From an uncultured Pedosphaera sp. (GTDB taxonomy: Bacteria > Verrucomicrobiota > Verrucomicrobiia > Limisphaerales > Pedosphaeraceae): a DNA stretch of 57,794 bases. The notes beneath the pieces were generated by a model that was not told the DNA's origin, ran no database searches, and saw only the letters and a list, made by a program, of their open reading frames with translations. Where the stretch lies: the NCBI GenBank assembly GCA_903918755.1, contig CAIXFN010000086.1, positions 1-57,794 of the forward strand, in the 5' to 3' direction. Positions within the stretch are counted from its first letter, which is position 1, and the number at the start of each line of letters is the position of its first letter. Position numbers and translations under genes: made by a program. Below are positions 17,905 to 27,544 of the stretch, in pieces.

Positions 17905-19004
17905 GCAGAATCACGGCGGTCTTCTTCTTCGTTCTCGGCCTACTGATAACCGCCGCCAGCGGCGGGGCGGCGGTCATTCCGGTGACCGACACCAACCTGC
18001 TGGCCGGATTATCGCCCTACAACTGGGTGTGCCGTTCGGCGTTCATCGGTTCCACCGTGAACGGGGCCTCCCTCCTGCTGCGTTGTGCCGGCACCCGAAC
18101 CGTGGATTTGCAAGTGTCGAGCAGCCATCTGGCAACCACGGTTCCCGGGCGTTTCCCAATCGTAGCCTGGTCGGTCAACGGCGGCGCACGGCAAAGCCAT
18201 CAACTCGCCGCCGGGGAAACCAGCATCCGGTTGTCCACGGGTGTGGCCGACCCGCTCATTGATTTGTATATCAAAGGCTTTTCTCCATTTGAGGATCGGT
18301 TTTCCGGGGAGGTGCCGCCGAATTCCGTCAAAATCACCGGTCTCGCCCTCGATGCGGGCGGCACCCTGCTGCCGCCCCAACTCCCGTCCCGGATTTGGCT
18401 TAATTTCGGCGACTCCATCCTCTCGGGCGACGGCGCCGCCTATGCCGCCGGTCAGGGACGACCGCCCGATGATGCCTGGGCGGCTTCCGAGGATGGCCGC
18501 GCCAGCTACGGCTATTTGCTGGCCCAGCATTATGGTTTCCGGGAAGCCCGCGTCGCCTATGGCGGTTATGATTGGGGTGGAGGCATGGCTGGCGTACCGT
18601 CCCTGGAAACCCTGATTGATCAGACCACGGCCACGGCCAGTCGTCTGAGCGACGGACGCCTGAGTCCGTCGCCGGAGGTTATCCTGATCAACCTCGGGGA
18701 AAACGGCGCTCCCGGGGAGGAATCCGTGATTGCCGCCCTGACCCGGTTGCGCAGCCGGGTGAAAGCGGACGCCAAAATCCTCGTCATGATCCCGGTCTCC
18801 GGCCGGGCTCGCGCCGAGATCCAAAAGGCCCTTACGCACTACCAGACTAGCAACCAGGACAACTCCGCCTACCTCATCGACCTGGGGCCCATCACCTTTG
18901 CCACTTGCGATGGCCAGCACCCCACCGCCGCGGGCCACCAATCCATCTTTCAAGCTGCCCTGCCCCGGATCGATCCCATCCTCCTTCCCGCGAAACAGCG
19001 ATAA
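17901..19004 (+). CDS. secreted SGNH/GDSL-family hydrolase
   Basis: I chose GTG 17901, which overlaps the TGA of the previous gene (GTGA). It gives a 367-residue protein with the signal peptide MSRITAVFFFVLGLLITAAS. An N-terminal beta-sandwich of about 150 residues precedes the SGNH core. The core has IWLNFGDSILSGDG (block I Ser), YGGYDWGGGMAG (block II Gly), ILINLGENGAPGEE (block III Asn) and DGQHPTAAGHQSIF (block V Asp and His). It is probably a carbohydrate esterase acting with the upstream SASA enzyme. A 76-bp piece of this gene (18451-18526) has a close copy at 28117-28192. Confidence 0.85.
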   Translation: MSRITAVFFFVLGLLITAASGGAAVIPVTDTNLLAGLSPYNWVCRSAFIGSTVNGASLLLRCAGTRTVDLQVSSSHLATTVPGRFPIVAWSVNGGARQSHQLAAGETSIRLSTGVADPLIDLYIKGFSPFEDRFSGEVPPNSVKITGLALDAGGTLLPPQLPSRIWLNFGDSILSGDGAAYAAGQGRPPDDAWAASEDGRASYGYLLAQHYGFREARVAYGGYDWGGGMAGVPSLETLIDQTTATASRLSDGRLSPSPEVILINLGENGAPGEESVIAALTRLRSRVKADAKILVMIPVSGRARAEIQKALTHYQTSNQDNSAYLIDLGPITFATCDGQHPTAAGHQSIFQAALPRIDPILLPAKQR

Positions 19005-19156
19005 CCCGCAAGGGCTTCGGCTCGTGGTCTTCGACCGCGGGTGGGTTGGGGTCTCCAGCCGCGGGCAGGCCACGCGTAAACATTTATCCGAGCTCGTTGG
19101 ATTGCGCGCTTGCCGTCCCCGGGGCAGTCTGCCAGATTGGGAGTCACAGCGGCACC

Positions 19157-19858
19157 ATGCTTTTTCCCACTACCCATTGGAGTGCGTTGGCCCGGGCGAC
19201 CCAGCACGGCGGATCGGACGCCCTCTCTATGCTGGACCAGCTTTGCCGTGCCTACTGGCGGCCGTTGAACAGTTTCATCCGCATGCGCGGCTTCGGGCCG
19301 GCGGATGCGGATGACCTTACCCAGGCTTTTCTGGTTCGTCTCTGCGAGCGCTCGGTCTGGCGCAAGGCGGATGCGGGGAAAGGGCGTTTCCGTTCCTTTC
19401 TGCTGGGTGCGTTGGGCCATTTTCTGGCCGATGAACGGGATCGCCGTTCCACCCAGAAGCGGGGCGGCAGGGTGGAACATGTGAGTCTAGAATCTGAGGG
19501 CGAGCTGACCCCGGCACTCGCGGCGAAGGATGAATTGTGGTTCGATCGCGAATGGGCGCTTTTGATAACCGAGCAGGTCCAAGCCGAACTGGCGGCCGAA
19601 TGGGCCGGCCGCGCGCAGGCATTTGAAGTTCTGCAGCGCTATCTACCGGGAGCGAAGGAAGTCCTGCCCCTGGAGGATGGCGCCGCGGAACTGGGGCTGT
19701 CGCTGTCTGCCATGAAGTCCCAGTTGCACCGACTGCGCGAGCGTTTCCGCGAGCTGGTGCGACAGCGGGTGGCGGTGACCGTGGCGGCGCCGCATGAAAT
19801 TGAGGAGGAATTGCAGCATCTGGGCCGTGTGTTGATGAACCCCGCGACACTCCTTTGA
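19157..19858 (+). CDS. ECF-type RNA polymerase sigma factor, kinase-linked class
   Basis: Start ATG 19157 gives 233 residues beginning MLFPTTHWSALARATQHGGS, a start seen in ECF factors that sit beside Ser/Thr kinases in Planctomycetota and Verrucomicrobiota. Region 2 is LDQLCRAYWRPLNSFIRMRG with ADADDLTQAFLVRLCER. GRFRSFLLGALGHFLADERD completes region 2.4. Region 4 is DGAAELGLSLSAMKSQLHRL. A longer frame to 18905 overlaps the SGNH gene and is not needed. It lies 57 bp before the kinase gene, so the two are probably one operon and the kinase may control this factor. There is no anti-sigma gene. Confidence 0.9.
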   Translation: MLFPTTHWSALARATQHGGSDALSMLDQLCRAYWRPLNSFIRMRGFGPADADDLTQAFLVRLCERSVWRKADAGKGRFRSFLLGALGHFLADERDRRSTQKRGGRVEHVSLESEGELTPALAAKDELWFDREWALLITEQVQAELAAEWAGRAQAFEVLQRYLPGAKEVLPLEDGAAELGLSLSAMKSQLHRLRERFRELVRQRVAVTVAAPHEIEEELQHLGRVLMNPATLL

Positions 19859-19915
19859 TCCGACCCGGATTATCTTTTGCGCACCGTACTGGATAATTTC
19901 CCGAAGGATATGGTG

Positions 19916-22900
19916 ATGCCATCAGAAGATACGCCCTGTCAAAGCTGCGGGCAGCCGGTTTCGGCAGGGCGAGTCGGCGGGTTCTGCCCGGCCTGCCTCT
20001 GGCGCGGTTTGTTTGTGGACACACTGGCCAATCCACCCGCCGCGGGGGCGTCGTCGTTTGCGTCGCTACGGCTGCCGGGCTTGACGGTGGTGGATGAAAT
20101 TGCGCGCGGCGGGATGGGGATTGTTTATCGGGCCCACCAGCAGGAGCCGGATCGCGACGTCGCCCTCAAAATGTTGCTGCCCTGGCAGGTTGCCGCCCCC
20201 ACGGCCAAGGAGCGTTTCCGGGCCGAGGCCCGCGCCATCGCCGCGCTGGACCATCCCGGCATCCTGCCCGTCCACGAGGTGGGCGAACTCGACGGTCTGC
20301 CTTGGTTCACCATGAAACTCGCGGCGGGCGGCTCCCTCGCGCAGCGCCGGAAACAGTTTGCGGGCCGCTGGCGCGCGATTGCGGAACTAATCGCGCACCT
20401 GGCGGACGCCATTCAATTTGCCCATGAGCGGGGGATTTTGCATCGCGACCTCAAGCCGGGCAACATTCTCTTCGATGAAGCGGGCCACGCTTATGTCAGT
20501 GATTTCGGACTGGCCAAGTTCCTGGATGCGGAGGCGGCCTTGACCGAGTCCCGGGCCATGCTGGGCACGCCCAGTTATCTCGCGCCCGAACTGCTGGAAT
20601 CCGCGACCGCCAATGCGACCACCGCCGTGGATATTTACGGTCTGGGCGCTCTGCTTTATGAGTTGCTTACCGGACGACCGCCGCTGGAGGCGGCGACGAT
20701 GGCGGTATTGCTAAAGCAGATTTCCGGGAAGATTCCGGAACGTCCCAGGACGCTCGACCGCGCGGTGCCCGTAAACCTGGAGATCATCTGCCTCAAGTGC
20801 CTCGAAAAAGATCCGGCCCGTCGTTATGCGTCGGCGCGGGACCTTTCCGCCGATTTGCAACGCTGGCTGGCGGACCGGCCCATCCTCGCCCGGCCCGCAT
20901 CGCTACCCGAGGTGCTTTCCGCCTGGGTTCGCCGCAATCCGGTCGTGGCCACGCTCGCGGCCTTGCTGGCCACCGCCTTGGTGGGCGGGGGCGTGGCGCT
21001 ATTCCGGCAAAATAACTCCCTCGCGCAGGCGTTGCAACGGTCCGAGGCGGCGCAAAAGGCCGAACGCGCCAGCCGCCGGATTTCCTTCGTCGCCCAAGCC
21101 GGAGTCCTGGGACAGAAGGATCAAGTCGGGCGGCAGGCGGCGGTATTGGAAGCGGTGAAACTTGCCGCCGCCATTCCCGACCAGGTCAGTCGGAAAAAAA
21201 TGCTCGGCGATTTGCGCGATGAGGCAATTGCCGCGCTGGCCCGACCTGACTTGACGCTCGAGCGCCGCTGGTGGTTGCCGCAGCCAGCGAACGACGCCTT
21301 TTGTTTCGTGGCGTTCAGCCCCAGCCTGGATCGCTACGCCGTGACCCATGGCGAAACCGTTGAAATTCTGGGCACCACCAACCAGAATTTGATCGCGCGC
21401 CTGCCGGTGAAGGTTCACGGGGCACCGAATAACCTCGGCTTCAGTCCGGATGGCCGGATGCTGGCGGTGCTCCAACCAGGTGGAGACGCCAGCGTGTGGG
21501 ACCTGGCCGCCACCAACACGATGTTTGCCTTGAACGGAGCCGAAGGCCCGGTGGCGCACATTGAATTTCATCCGGAAGGAAAATCGCTGGCGGTCGTGCG
21601 CCGGGGAAAGTCGGTGGAACTCCTCCATCCAGCGGGCCAGCGCTTCGCGGAATGGCCCATTACGAACGGTCTGGTCGCCCGCTTCAGCCCGGATGGCAAA
21701 TGCCTCGCCATCGTCACTGAACGCGGCGTGGAAGTCTGGTCGATCCAACCCGCCCAACGTTTGTGGCGCACGCCGGTGGCCGTTCCCATCCACCATGTGG
21801 TCTGGCATCCGGCGGGCACCGCCCTGCTCGTGGCCTCGCGCCGGGAAGCTGCGATTTTCGTCCTGGACGCAGCCACTGGCGGGACATTGACGCGGCACAG
21901 CGCGCACATCAAGGGACCGGCCCGGTTTGAGTTTCATCCGGCGGGCCGGTTGGTGGCCTCCATGGGACGCGAAGGCGTGTTGCATTTATGGGATGCGCGC
22001 ACCGGACGCGACTTGGTTGTGCTCGAGGGCGCAGTGGGGACGCTGCACTTTAGTCCGGATGGCGGGCGGCTGGGATATTCCCCAACACGGCAGGAGTTGG
22101 GCGTCCTGACCTTGACTCCCGACCGCGCCCTGCAGGAGTTTCCCGGGGAGAATCCGTCGGAGGCAACCCCCGAAGATTTGTTGGTGAGCCCGGACGGGCG
22201 GGAATTGATCACGGTTTCCTCCCAGGGTTTGCACCGCTGGGATGCTTCGTCGGGACGCAAACTGGAGTCCATCCAGGTGGCGGGCGACAACCGGATGGGC
22301 GCGGCGATGTCACCCGACGGACAGCAACTTTTCTACAGCCGCCGGGGGAATAATGGCTATCAACGAAACCGCACCAACAGCGTGGCAGAGGCGCTGCCGA
22401 TAGTGGCGGGCGGAGCCGTGCTGGGTGTGGACTCCGCCGGAGACTGGCTGGTGGCGAGGGGCGACCACTCGCTGGCGGTCTGGCGGTCGGGGGATGCGGC
22501 CAACTCCCGCGTCATCGGCCGTAATCTGGGTGGCATGCATCACGCCTTCAGCGCCGATGGAAGGTGGATTGCGATTTCGCATCGGGCGGCGGGGGTCATT
22601 CGCGTGGTGGATGCGCGCCATCGCCGCGGGCTCAAAGACCTGGCGGGCGGCGTGGAGGAATTGGTGCCGCGGGCCTGGTTTACGCCCGATAGCTCCCAGC
22701 TCCTGACCAGCAACGGCCGGCTGTTTCAACTATGGAAAACCGGATCCTGGCTGGAACTGCGCAGCTGGCCCGCAACTCCCGGAACCAAAGCGATCGGGAT
22801 GGCCGCCATCTCGGCTGACGGCAGATATGCCGCCCTCGAAGAGGCCCCGGACGTTTTTCAACTGGTTGACCTGAAGACCGGCGAACGAATCGCCAGGTTG

Positions 22901-23047
22901 CGCCCCCCCAGCCCGCAGAGGGCGGCCGCGGCAGTGTTTGCGCCGGATGGCCACAGCCTCTGGATCGCCGGAACGGGACCGCGAATTTTCCGGTGGGATC
23001 TCGACTTCCTGAAACGAGAGTTGAGCCCGTTGGGACTGGGTTGGTGA
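19916..23047 (+). CDS. membrane Ser/Thr protein kinase with N-terminal zinc ribbon and WD40-like beta-propeller
   Basis: ATG 19916 follows AAGGA by about 8 bp and gives 1043 residues; TTG 19877 and ATG 19910 are alternatives. CxxC pairs at 8-11 and 24-27 suggest a small zinc ribbon. The kinase spans about 56-325: glycine loop RGGMGIVYRA, Lys85 in VALKML, HRDLKPGN with Asp178 and Asn183, SDFGLAKF with Asp196, and GTPSYLAPE. One membrane helix near 345-365 (VATLAALLATALVGGG) splits it from the extracytoplasmic part, which has WD40-like units such as LGFSPDGRMLAVLQPGGDAS and ARFSPDGKCLAIVTERG. Kinase residues look complete. A role in phospho-signalling to the adjacent ECF sigma factor is inferred from position. 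Confidence 0.92.
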   Translation: MPSEDTPCQSCGQPVSAGRVGGFCPACLWRGLFVDTLANPPAAGASSFASLRLPGLTVVDEIARGGMGIVYRAHQQEPDRDVALKMLLPWQVAAPTAKERFRAEARAIAALDHPGILPVHEVGELDGLPWFTMKLAAGGSLAQRRKQFAGRWRAIAELIAHLADAIQFAHERGILHRDLKPGNILFDEAGHAYVSDFGLAKFLDAEAALTESRAMLGTPSYLAPELLESATANATTAVDIYGLGALLYELLTGRPPLEAATMAVLLKQISGKIPERPRTLDRAVPVNLEIICLKCLEKDPARRYASARDLSADLQRWLADRPILARPASLPEVLSAWVRRNPVVATLAALLATALVGGGVALFRQNNSLAQALQRSEAAQKAERASRRISFVAQAGVLGQKDQVGRQAAVLEAVKLAAAIPDQVSRKKMLGDLRDEAIAALARPDLTLERRWWLPQPANDAFCFVAFSPSLDRYAVTHGETVEILGTTNQNLIARLPVKVHGAPNNLGFSPDGRMLAVLQPGGDASVWDLAATNTMFALNGAEGPVAHIEFHPEGKSLAVVRRGKSVELLHPAGQRFAEWPITNGLVARFSPDGKCLAIVTERGVEVWSIQPAQRLWRTPVAVPIHHVVWHPAGTALLVASRREAAIFVLDAATGGTLTRHSAHIKGPARFEFHPAGRLVASMGREGVLHLWDARTGRDLVVLEGAVGTLHFSPDGGRLGYSPTRQELGVLTLTPDRALQEFPGENPSEATPEDLLVSPDGRELITVSSQGLHRWDASSGRKLESIQVAGDNRMGAAMSPDGQQLFYSRRGNNGYQRNRTNSVAEALPIVAGGAVLGVDSAGDWLVARGDHSLAVWRSGDAANSRVIGRNLGGMHHAFSADGRWIAISHRAAGVIRVVDARHRRGLKDLAGGVEELVPRAWFTPDSSQLLTSNGRLFQLWKTGSWLELRSWPATPGTKAIGMAAISADGRYAALEEAPDVFQLVDLKTGERIARLRPPSPQRAAAAVFAPDGHSLWIAGTGPRIFRWDLDFLKRELSPLGLGW

Positions 23048-23067
23048 GCGCCCGGAGTGGGGACGTT

Positions 23068-25212
23068 ATGAAGAACCTGAATGCAATCAAACATTTTTTT
23101 CTCATCGGCGCTCTCGTGCTGGCCTGGCTGGTCGGAGCCGGCACGGCTTCCGCCGCGCTGTTCGCCTGGCGTGGCGCGGTGGATTCCCAATGGAGTAACG
23201 CGGAGAACTGGACCAATGGAATCGTACCCCCGGCGGGAGCGGACATTTTATTTCCCGAGAACACAAGCCACCGAACCGTAATAATGAGCGGTGCGCTGGG
23301 GGTCAACAGTCTCACTTTTTCCGGCTCCGGCTATTTGATTCAGGGAGCCGGCCGCTTGCAGGTTCAGACCGGGATCACCAATGAGTATGGCCTGGACGAC
23401 ACCACCAACCTCATCGGCGCAACGCTGGAATGTGCCGGCAGCCAATTGGCGGTAGTTTCGCAGTCATCCTTGCAGTTGACCAATACCCTGGATCTGGGTG
23501 GTCACACCATTCTCTTCAATGCGGCCAGTGCAGCCTCGGGAATTCTGCTCTCCGGTCAGTTCACCAATTCCGGGGTCGTCCAGGTGGATGGGCCGGGACT
23601 GGTCCAGATCCTGGGCGGCTGGCTTGGCAGCGGGACCAGACAAATCGTAGTAAACAGCGGCCGGAACAATCCGTTGCGGCTGTCCGGCCCGGCCCTTCCG
23701 GACGTGGATGTCCTGGTGGCAGCTTTCGGATTCCTCCAGGTGGACGCCACGCTGCGCTCGCTGAATCTCGGAGCGGGTGCCGGAGTTTTCATTGGCATCA
23801 ATGGGCCGGGTAAGTTGGGCATCGTCCAGTCGCTTACATTGGACCCGACCAGTTTCCTGATCTTTGATCAGGCTGATGTGAATTCCGCGGTGGGCGACCA
23901 AATTCTGCTGCAACCTGCGGCCACCGCACAGTTGAATAACGCGCAGCTTTCGTTCGCGTTCCCGAGCCTGCCCGCCGTCAACACCGATATTGTGCTGATC
24001 GCCGGCGGCGCGATTTCCGGCAGGTTCGGCAACCTGACCGCTGACACCTTTTACGTGGCCGGAAGTTCTTTTTACACTCCCCGCTATCTGGCGGCGCAAT
24101 TCTCCGTCCGCCGCAGCCGCCACACCAGCACCGGCATCACCTCCTTCTGGTCGGGAACCGGAGGGAATGCCAGTTGGGACCAGGCGGCCAATTGGGCCGG
24201 CGCGGCCACACCCAAGCCGGGCAATGGCCTGCTCTTTCCGTCCACCACCTTGCCGGCGGCCAGTTCCAACAACATTTCGGGTCTGACCGCCAGCCAGATG
24301 GCCTTCGCCACCCCCAACCACACCTTACGCGGCCTGACGATGGGCTTATTTGGCGATGTGATCGTGACCAACCAGGGAAATGTCGCGCGCCTTGACCTGC
24401 CGCTGGTCGTCAACGACACGCCCATCACTTTCCGGGCCGGCAATCAATGCCTGCTGGAACTCACCACCAACGCTTCCTTGACGGCTCCCGGTGGGCTCAC
24501 GGCTTTTGGGCTGGGCACCAACCGCCTGCAAGGCCGGGTGACGACCGGCAATTTGTCCGGGTTGGTGAAAAACGGCGCTGGAACGCTCGAGCTCGGCAAC
24601 GCCCGGGTTGGCAATCTCAGTCTCAACGCCGGAACGGTCTTCATTCGCGGACCAAACAATACGCCGGGCCAGGTCATCGTGGATCACACGGTCTCACTAA
24701 CCAACGCGGTCACGCTGCAGGTCGTCGGTGCCGCCAACTCCCCGCCCCTGGCCGGGCAGAATGTTTACCTCAATGATGCCATCCTGGGGGGAGTGGCCAT
24801 TCTCGGAACGCTGACCAATGGTCAATCGCTCACCCTCTTCCAGGCGGAAAATCTCGTCGGCACTTTCTCGAATGTTCTGAACGGCGCGTTCATCACCGAC
24901 GCGGCCAGTGGACAACTCTACCGCCTCAACTATGCCTTGTCCGGCGTGGTCCTGACCGCCGTGCCTCCCGGCTCTGATCGGCCAAGTTTTGTAAGCCTGA
25001 CGCTGCAGGGCGGCCATGAATTTAGGCTGCACGGCACCGGGGTGCCGGGCACCCTCCTCAACCTTGAAGTGAGCACCAATCTCGTTGACTGGGCGCCGGG
25101 CGGACTGCCGCTTCTTCCGGTCGCCCCCAATGGAACTTTTTCCTTCACCTTTACCGTTCCAAACATTTTGGCCGTGCCGCCCAGCGGCTTTTACCGGGCG
25201 CGTCAGCAATAA
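23068..25212 (+). CDS. secreted beta-strand repeat (autotransporter-associated type) surface protein
   Basis: Start ATG 23068 gives 714 residues. The signal peptide is at 1-32 (LIGALVLAWLVGAGTASA). Two similar modules begin WRGAVDSQWSNAENWTNGIV and WSGTGGNASWDQAANWAG, each followed by a passage ending in LLFPS or LFPEN; this pattern is common in PATR-type autotransporter-associated repeats. Long stretches of short beta-strands with Thr, Asn and Gly follow. The C-terminus (LNLEVSTNLVDWAPGG, PPSGFYRARQQ) is the small 'FYR' domain common at the end of secreted Verrucomicrobiota proteins. No barrel is present, so it is released or bound by that tail. It lies 20 bp after the kinase. Confidence 0.78.
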   Translation: MKNLNAIKHFFLIGALVLAWLVGAGTASAALFAWRGAVDSQWSNAENWTNGIVPPAGADILFPENTSHRTVIMSGALGVNSLTFSGSGYLIQGAGRLQVQTGITNEYGLDDTTNLIGATLECAGSQLAVVSQSSLQLTNTLDLGGHTILFNAASAASGILLSGQFTNSGVVQVDGPGLVQILGGWLGSGTRQIVVNSGRNNPLRLSGPALPDVDVLVAAFGFLQVDATLRSLNLGAGAGVFIGINGPGKLGIVQSLTLDPTSFLIFDQADVNSAVGDQILLQPAATAQLNNAQLSFAFPSLPAVNTDIVLIAGGAISGRFGNLTADTFYVAGSSFYTPRYLAAQFSVRRSRHTSTGITSFWSGTGGNASWDQAANWAGAATPKPGNGLLFPSTTLPAASSNNISGLTASQMAFATPNHTLRGLTMGLFGDVIVTNQGNVARLDLPLVVNDTPITFRAGNQCLLELTTNASLTAPGGLTAFGLGTNRLQGRVTTGNLSGLVKNGAGTLELGNARVGNLSLNAGTVFIRGPNNTPGQVIVDHTVSLTNAVTLQVVGAANSPPLAGQNVYLNDAILGGVAILGTLTNGQSLTLFQAENLVGTFSNVLNGAFITDAASGQLYRLNYALSGVVLTAVPPGSDRPSFVSLTLQGGHEFRLHGTGVPGTLLNLEVSTNLVDWAPGGLPLLPVAPNGTFSFTFTVPNILAVPPSGFYRARQQ

Positions 25213-25264
25213 AAGTTGCAAGAATCCGTGAATCCTTTCCGCGCCGTTCCCGAAGCAGATCGTA

Positions 25265-27523
25265 ATGAAAGCACTATCTGTCTCGGTTTGCACCTCACTG
25301 GCCCTGGCGCTTGGCTTGCTCTGCGCCTCCTTGTTTCCGGCCTACGCGGTTAACCCCACCTCGGCCTTCACCTACCAGGGTCTGTTGCTGGATGCCGGGG
25401 CACCTGCCAATGGCAGCAACGACCTGCGGTTTGTCCTCTTCGACGCTGCCACGAACGGCCTGGCCATCGGCGCGAACATCACCCTGGAAGATGTGACAGT
25501 CTCCAACGGACTGTTCACCGTTACTCTTGATTTCGGAGCCGCCGCCTTCGATGGCAGCGACCGCTGGCTGGAAATGCGCGTGCGCCCGGGCGCCTCGGTC
25601 GGCCTCTTCACCACCCTTGCACCGCGCCAAAAAATCAACGCCGTGCCTTACGCGGTGAAGGCGGGCAATGCCGAGACCGCGGTTTCCGCCACCACGGCGG
25701 CCTCGGCGACCACCGCCGGCAGTGCGACCACGGCGACGGCGCTGACGGGCACGCTCGGCAGCAGCAGCCTGGCGGGCAGCTATTCGAACGTGGTCAGCTT
25801 CACCAACACCGGCAACACTTTCAGCGGCACCCACGCCGGATCGTTTGGTGGCACCGGCGCCGGGTTGACGAATCTTAACGCCTCGCAACTCACCAGTGGC
25901 ACGGTGGCCGACTCTCGCCTGAGCGCGAACGTGCCGTTGCTTTCCGGTAATGCCGCCTTCGCCGGCAATGTTACCGCTGGGGGCTTCCTCCGCGGCCTGT
26001 CGTTGAATGTCGGCGTCAGCAACAGTACGGCTGGCAACGCCACAATAGTCGGCGGCTACAACCAAACGAATTTGGGCTTTAATTCTTTCATTGGCAACGG
26101 CAACGCCAACTACATCTCGCTGCAAGGCTCGGTCATCGGCGGCGGTGAAAACAATCGCATCTTCGGCACAATCGGGTCGGACGACGTCATCGGCGGCGGT
26201 GGAAACAATAAAATGTCCGACGGCGGTGCCAACGTCATCGGTGGTGGGTCCAACCAGACCATGGAAACCAACGTCTTTTACTCCACCATTGGCGGCGGTT
26301 TGCAAAACACCATCAAGACGAACGCCGAATATGCCACGATTCCCGGTGGCTTTGGCAATTCGGCGGCCGGCAATTTCAGTTTCGCGGCCGGTTCGCTGGC
26401 CAACGCCAAGCACACCGGATCGTTTGTTTGGGGGGATTCACAACTGGCCGACTTCGTCTCCACCGGAAGCAACCAGTTCCTGATCCGCGCCAGCGGCGGC
26501 GTCGGCATCAATACGAACAACCCGGTCAGTGCCCTGCATGTCAACGGCACCGTCACGGCCACGAGTTTCGTCGGCAACGGCGCCGGATTGGGCGGCGTGA
26601 ATGCCGCGCAGTTGGGCGGTTTGACCGGCACGCAGTTTCTCCGTGCCGACCAATCGGCGGACGGCTCCAACCTGACCAACCTGAGCGGTTCCATGCTGAC
26701 GGGAGACCTCACGGGGCAGCGCCTCAACATCGGGTCCGGCCACACCCTGACCGGCAGTCTGGCCAGCATTGCCGGTGGCGCCGGTAATACGAACCAAGGC
26801 TTCCGGGCGTTTATCGGGGCTGGCCGGAACAACGACATTCGGATCAACTCGGATTATGCGTTCATTGGCGGCGGTTTTGCCAACACCATCCAAACCAATA
26901 GCGATAAGGCAGTCATTGGGGGCGGAAGCTTCAACGTCGTCGAGGCGAATTCGTCGGACGGCGTCATTGCTGGCGGCAATGGTAACATTGCGCGCGGCGG
27001 CGCGAGTTATGTCACAATCAGCGGCGGTCAGCTCAATGCGGTCACCAATGACACCCCTTATGCCACCATTCCTGGTGGAGCCCAGGCATTGGCGCGAAGT
27101 TACGGGCAGATGGCCTATGCCAGCGGCCAGTTTACCCAACCGGGCGACGCCCAATCTTCCCACTATGTGCTGCGCAACAACTCCACGGGCACCAATCTTA
27201 CCGAGTTGTTCCTGGACGGCTCAGGCCGGCGGATGAATGTTCCCCTCGACGGCGCGTGGGGCTTCAACATTCTGCTCGTGGGCCACGCCAACACCGGAAC
27301 CACCGTCAGTTATGAGCTCAAGGGCACGGTCAAAAACGTCGCCGGGACGGTGACGATCGTCGGCACACCCACCGTCATCCTGGTCGGCGGCGATACCACG
27401 GCCACCACCGCGGCGGTTGAAGGTGACAGCCTCAACGATGCGCTTGTCATCAAGGTCACCGGTCTGCCGTCCACCCCTTTCCGCTGGGTGGCCTCGGTCC
27501 GGACTGTGGAAATCGTGTTCTAA
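25265..27523 (+). CDS. secreted beta-roll protein with IGGG-type 14-residue repeats
   Basis: A 752-residue protein with a signal peptide (VCTSLALALGLLCASLFPAYA). Residues 33-135 are the conserved head AFTYQGLLLDAGAPANGSND ... RQKINAVPYAVKAGNAETA, seen at the start of many fibre-like bacterial proteins. Alanine/threonine spacers follow, then two blocks of repeats of about 14 residues: VIGGGENNRIFG, VIGGGSNQTMETN, TIGGGLQNTIKTN in the first, and FIGGGFANTIQTN, VIGGGSFNVVEAN in the second. The pattern resembles the YadA-head left-handed roll. GGVGINTNNPVSALHVNGTV is tail-fibre-like. No membrane anchor is seen. It probably forms an extracellular fibre. It is in line with the kinase operon, 52 bp after the preceding gene. 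Confidence 0.72.
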   Translation: MKALSVSVCTSLALALGLLCASLFPAYAVNPTSAFTYQGLLLDAGAPANGSNDLRFVLFDAATNGLAIGANITLEDVTVSNGLFTVTLDFGAAAFDGSDRWLEMRVRPGASVGLFTTLAPRQKINAVPYAVKAGNAETAVSATTAASATTAGSATTATALTGTLGSSSLAGSYSNVVSFTNTGNTFSGTHAGSFGGTGAGLTNLNASQLTSGTVADSRLSANVPLLSGNAAFAGNVTAGGFLRGLSLNVGVSNSTAGNATIVGGYNQTNLGFNSFIGNGNANYISLQGSVIGGGENNRIFGTIGSDDVIGGGGNNKMSDGGANVIGGGSNQTMETNVFYSTIGGGLQNTIKTNAEYATIPGGFGNSAAGNFSFAAGSLANAKHTGSFVWGDSQLADFVSTGSNQFLIRASGGVGINTNNPVSALHVNGTVTATSFVGNGAGLGGVNAAQLGGLTGTQFLRADQSADGSNLTNLSGSMLTGDLTGQRLNIGSGHTLTGSLASIAGGAGNTNQGFRAFIGAGRNNDIRINSDYAFIGGGFANTIQTNSDKAVIGGGSFNVVEANSSDGVIAGGNGNIARGGASYVTISGGQLNAVTNDTPYATIPGGAQALARSYGQMAYASGQFTQPGDAQSSHYVLRNNSTGTNLTELFLDGSGRRMNVPLDGAWGFNILLVGHANTGTTVSYELKGTVKNVAGTVTIVGTPTVILVGGDTTATTAAVEGDSLNDALVIKVTGLPSTPFRWVASVRTVEIVF

Positions 27524-27544
27524 TCGCGTGAAAGGAAGTTCCCT

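Noticed and set aside
25680-25745. short GC-rich tandem repeats, possible CRISPR or satellite
   Set aside because: They code for Ala/Thr spacers in the beta-roll protein; no spacers between constant repeats.
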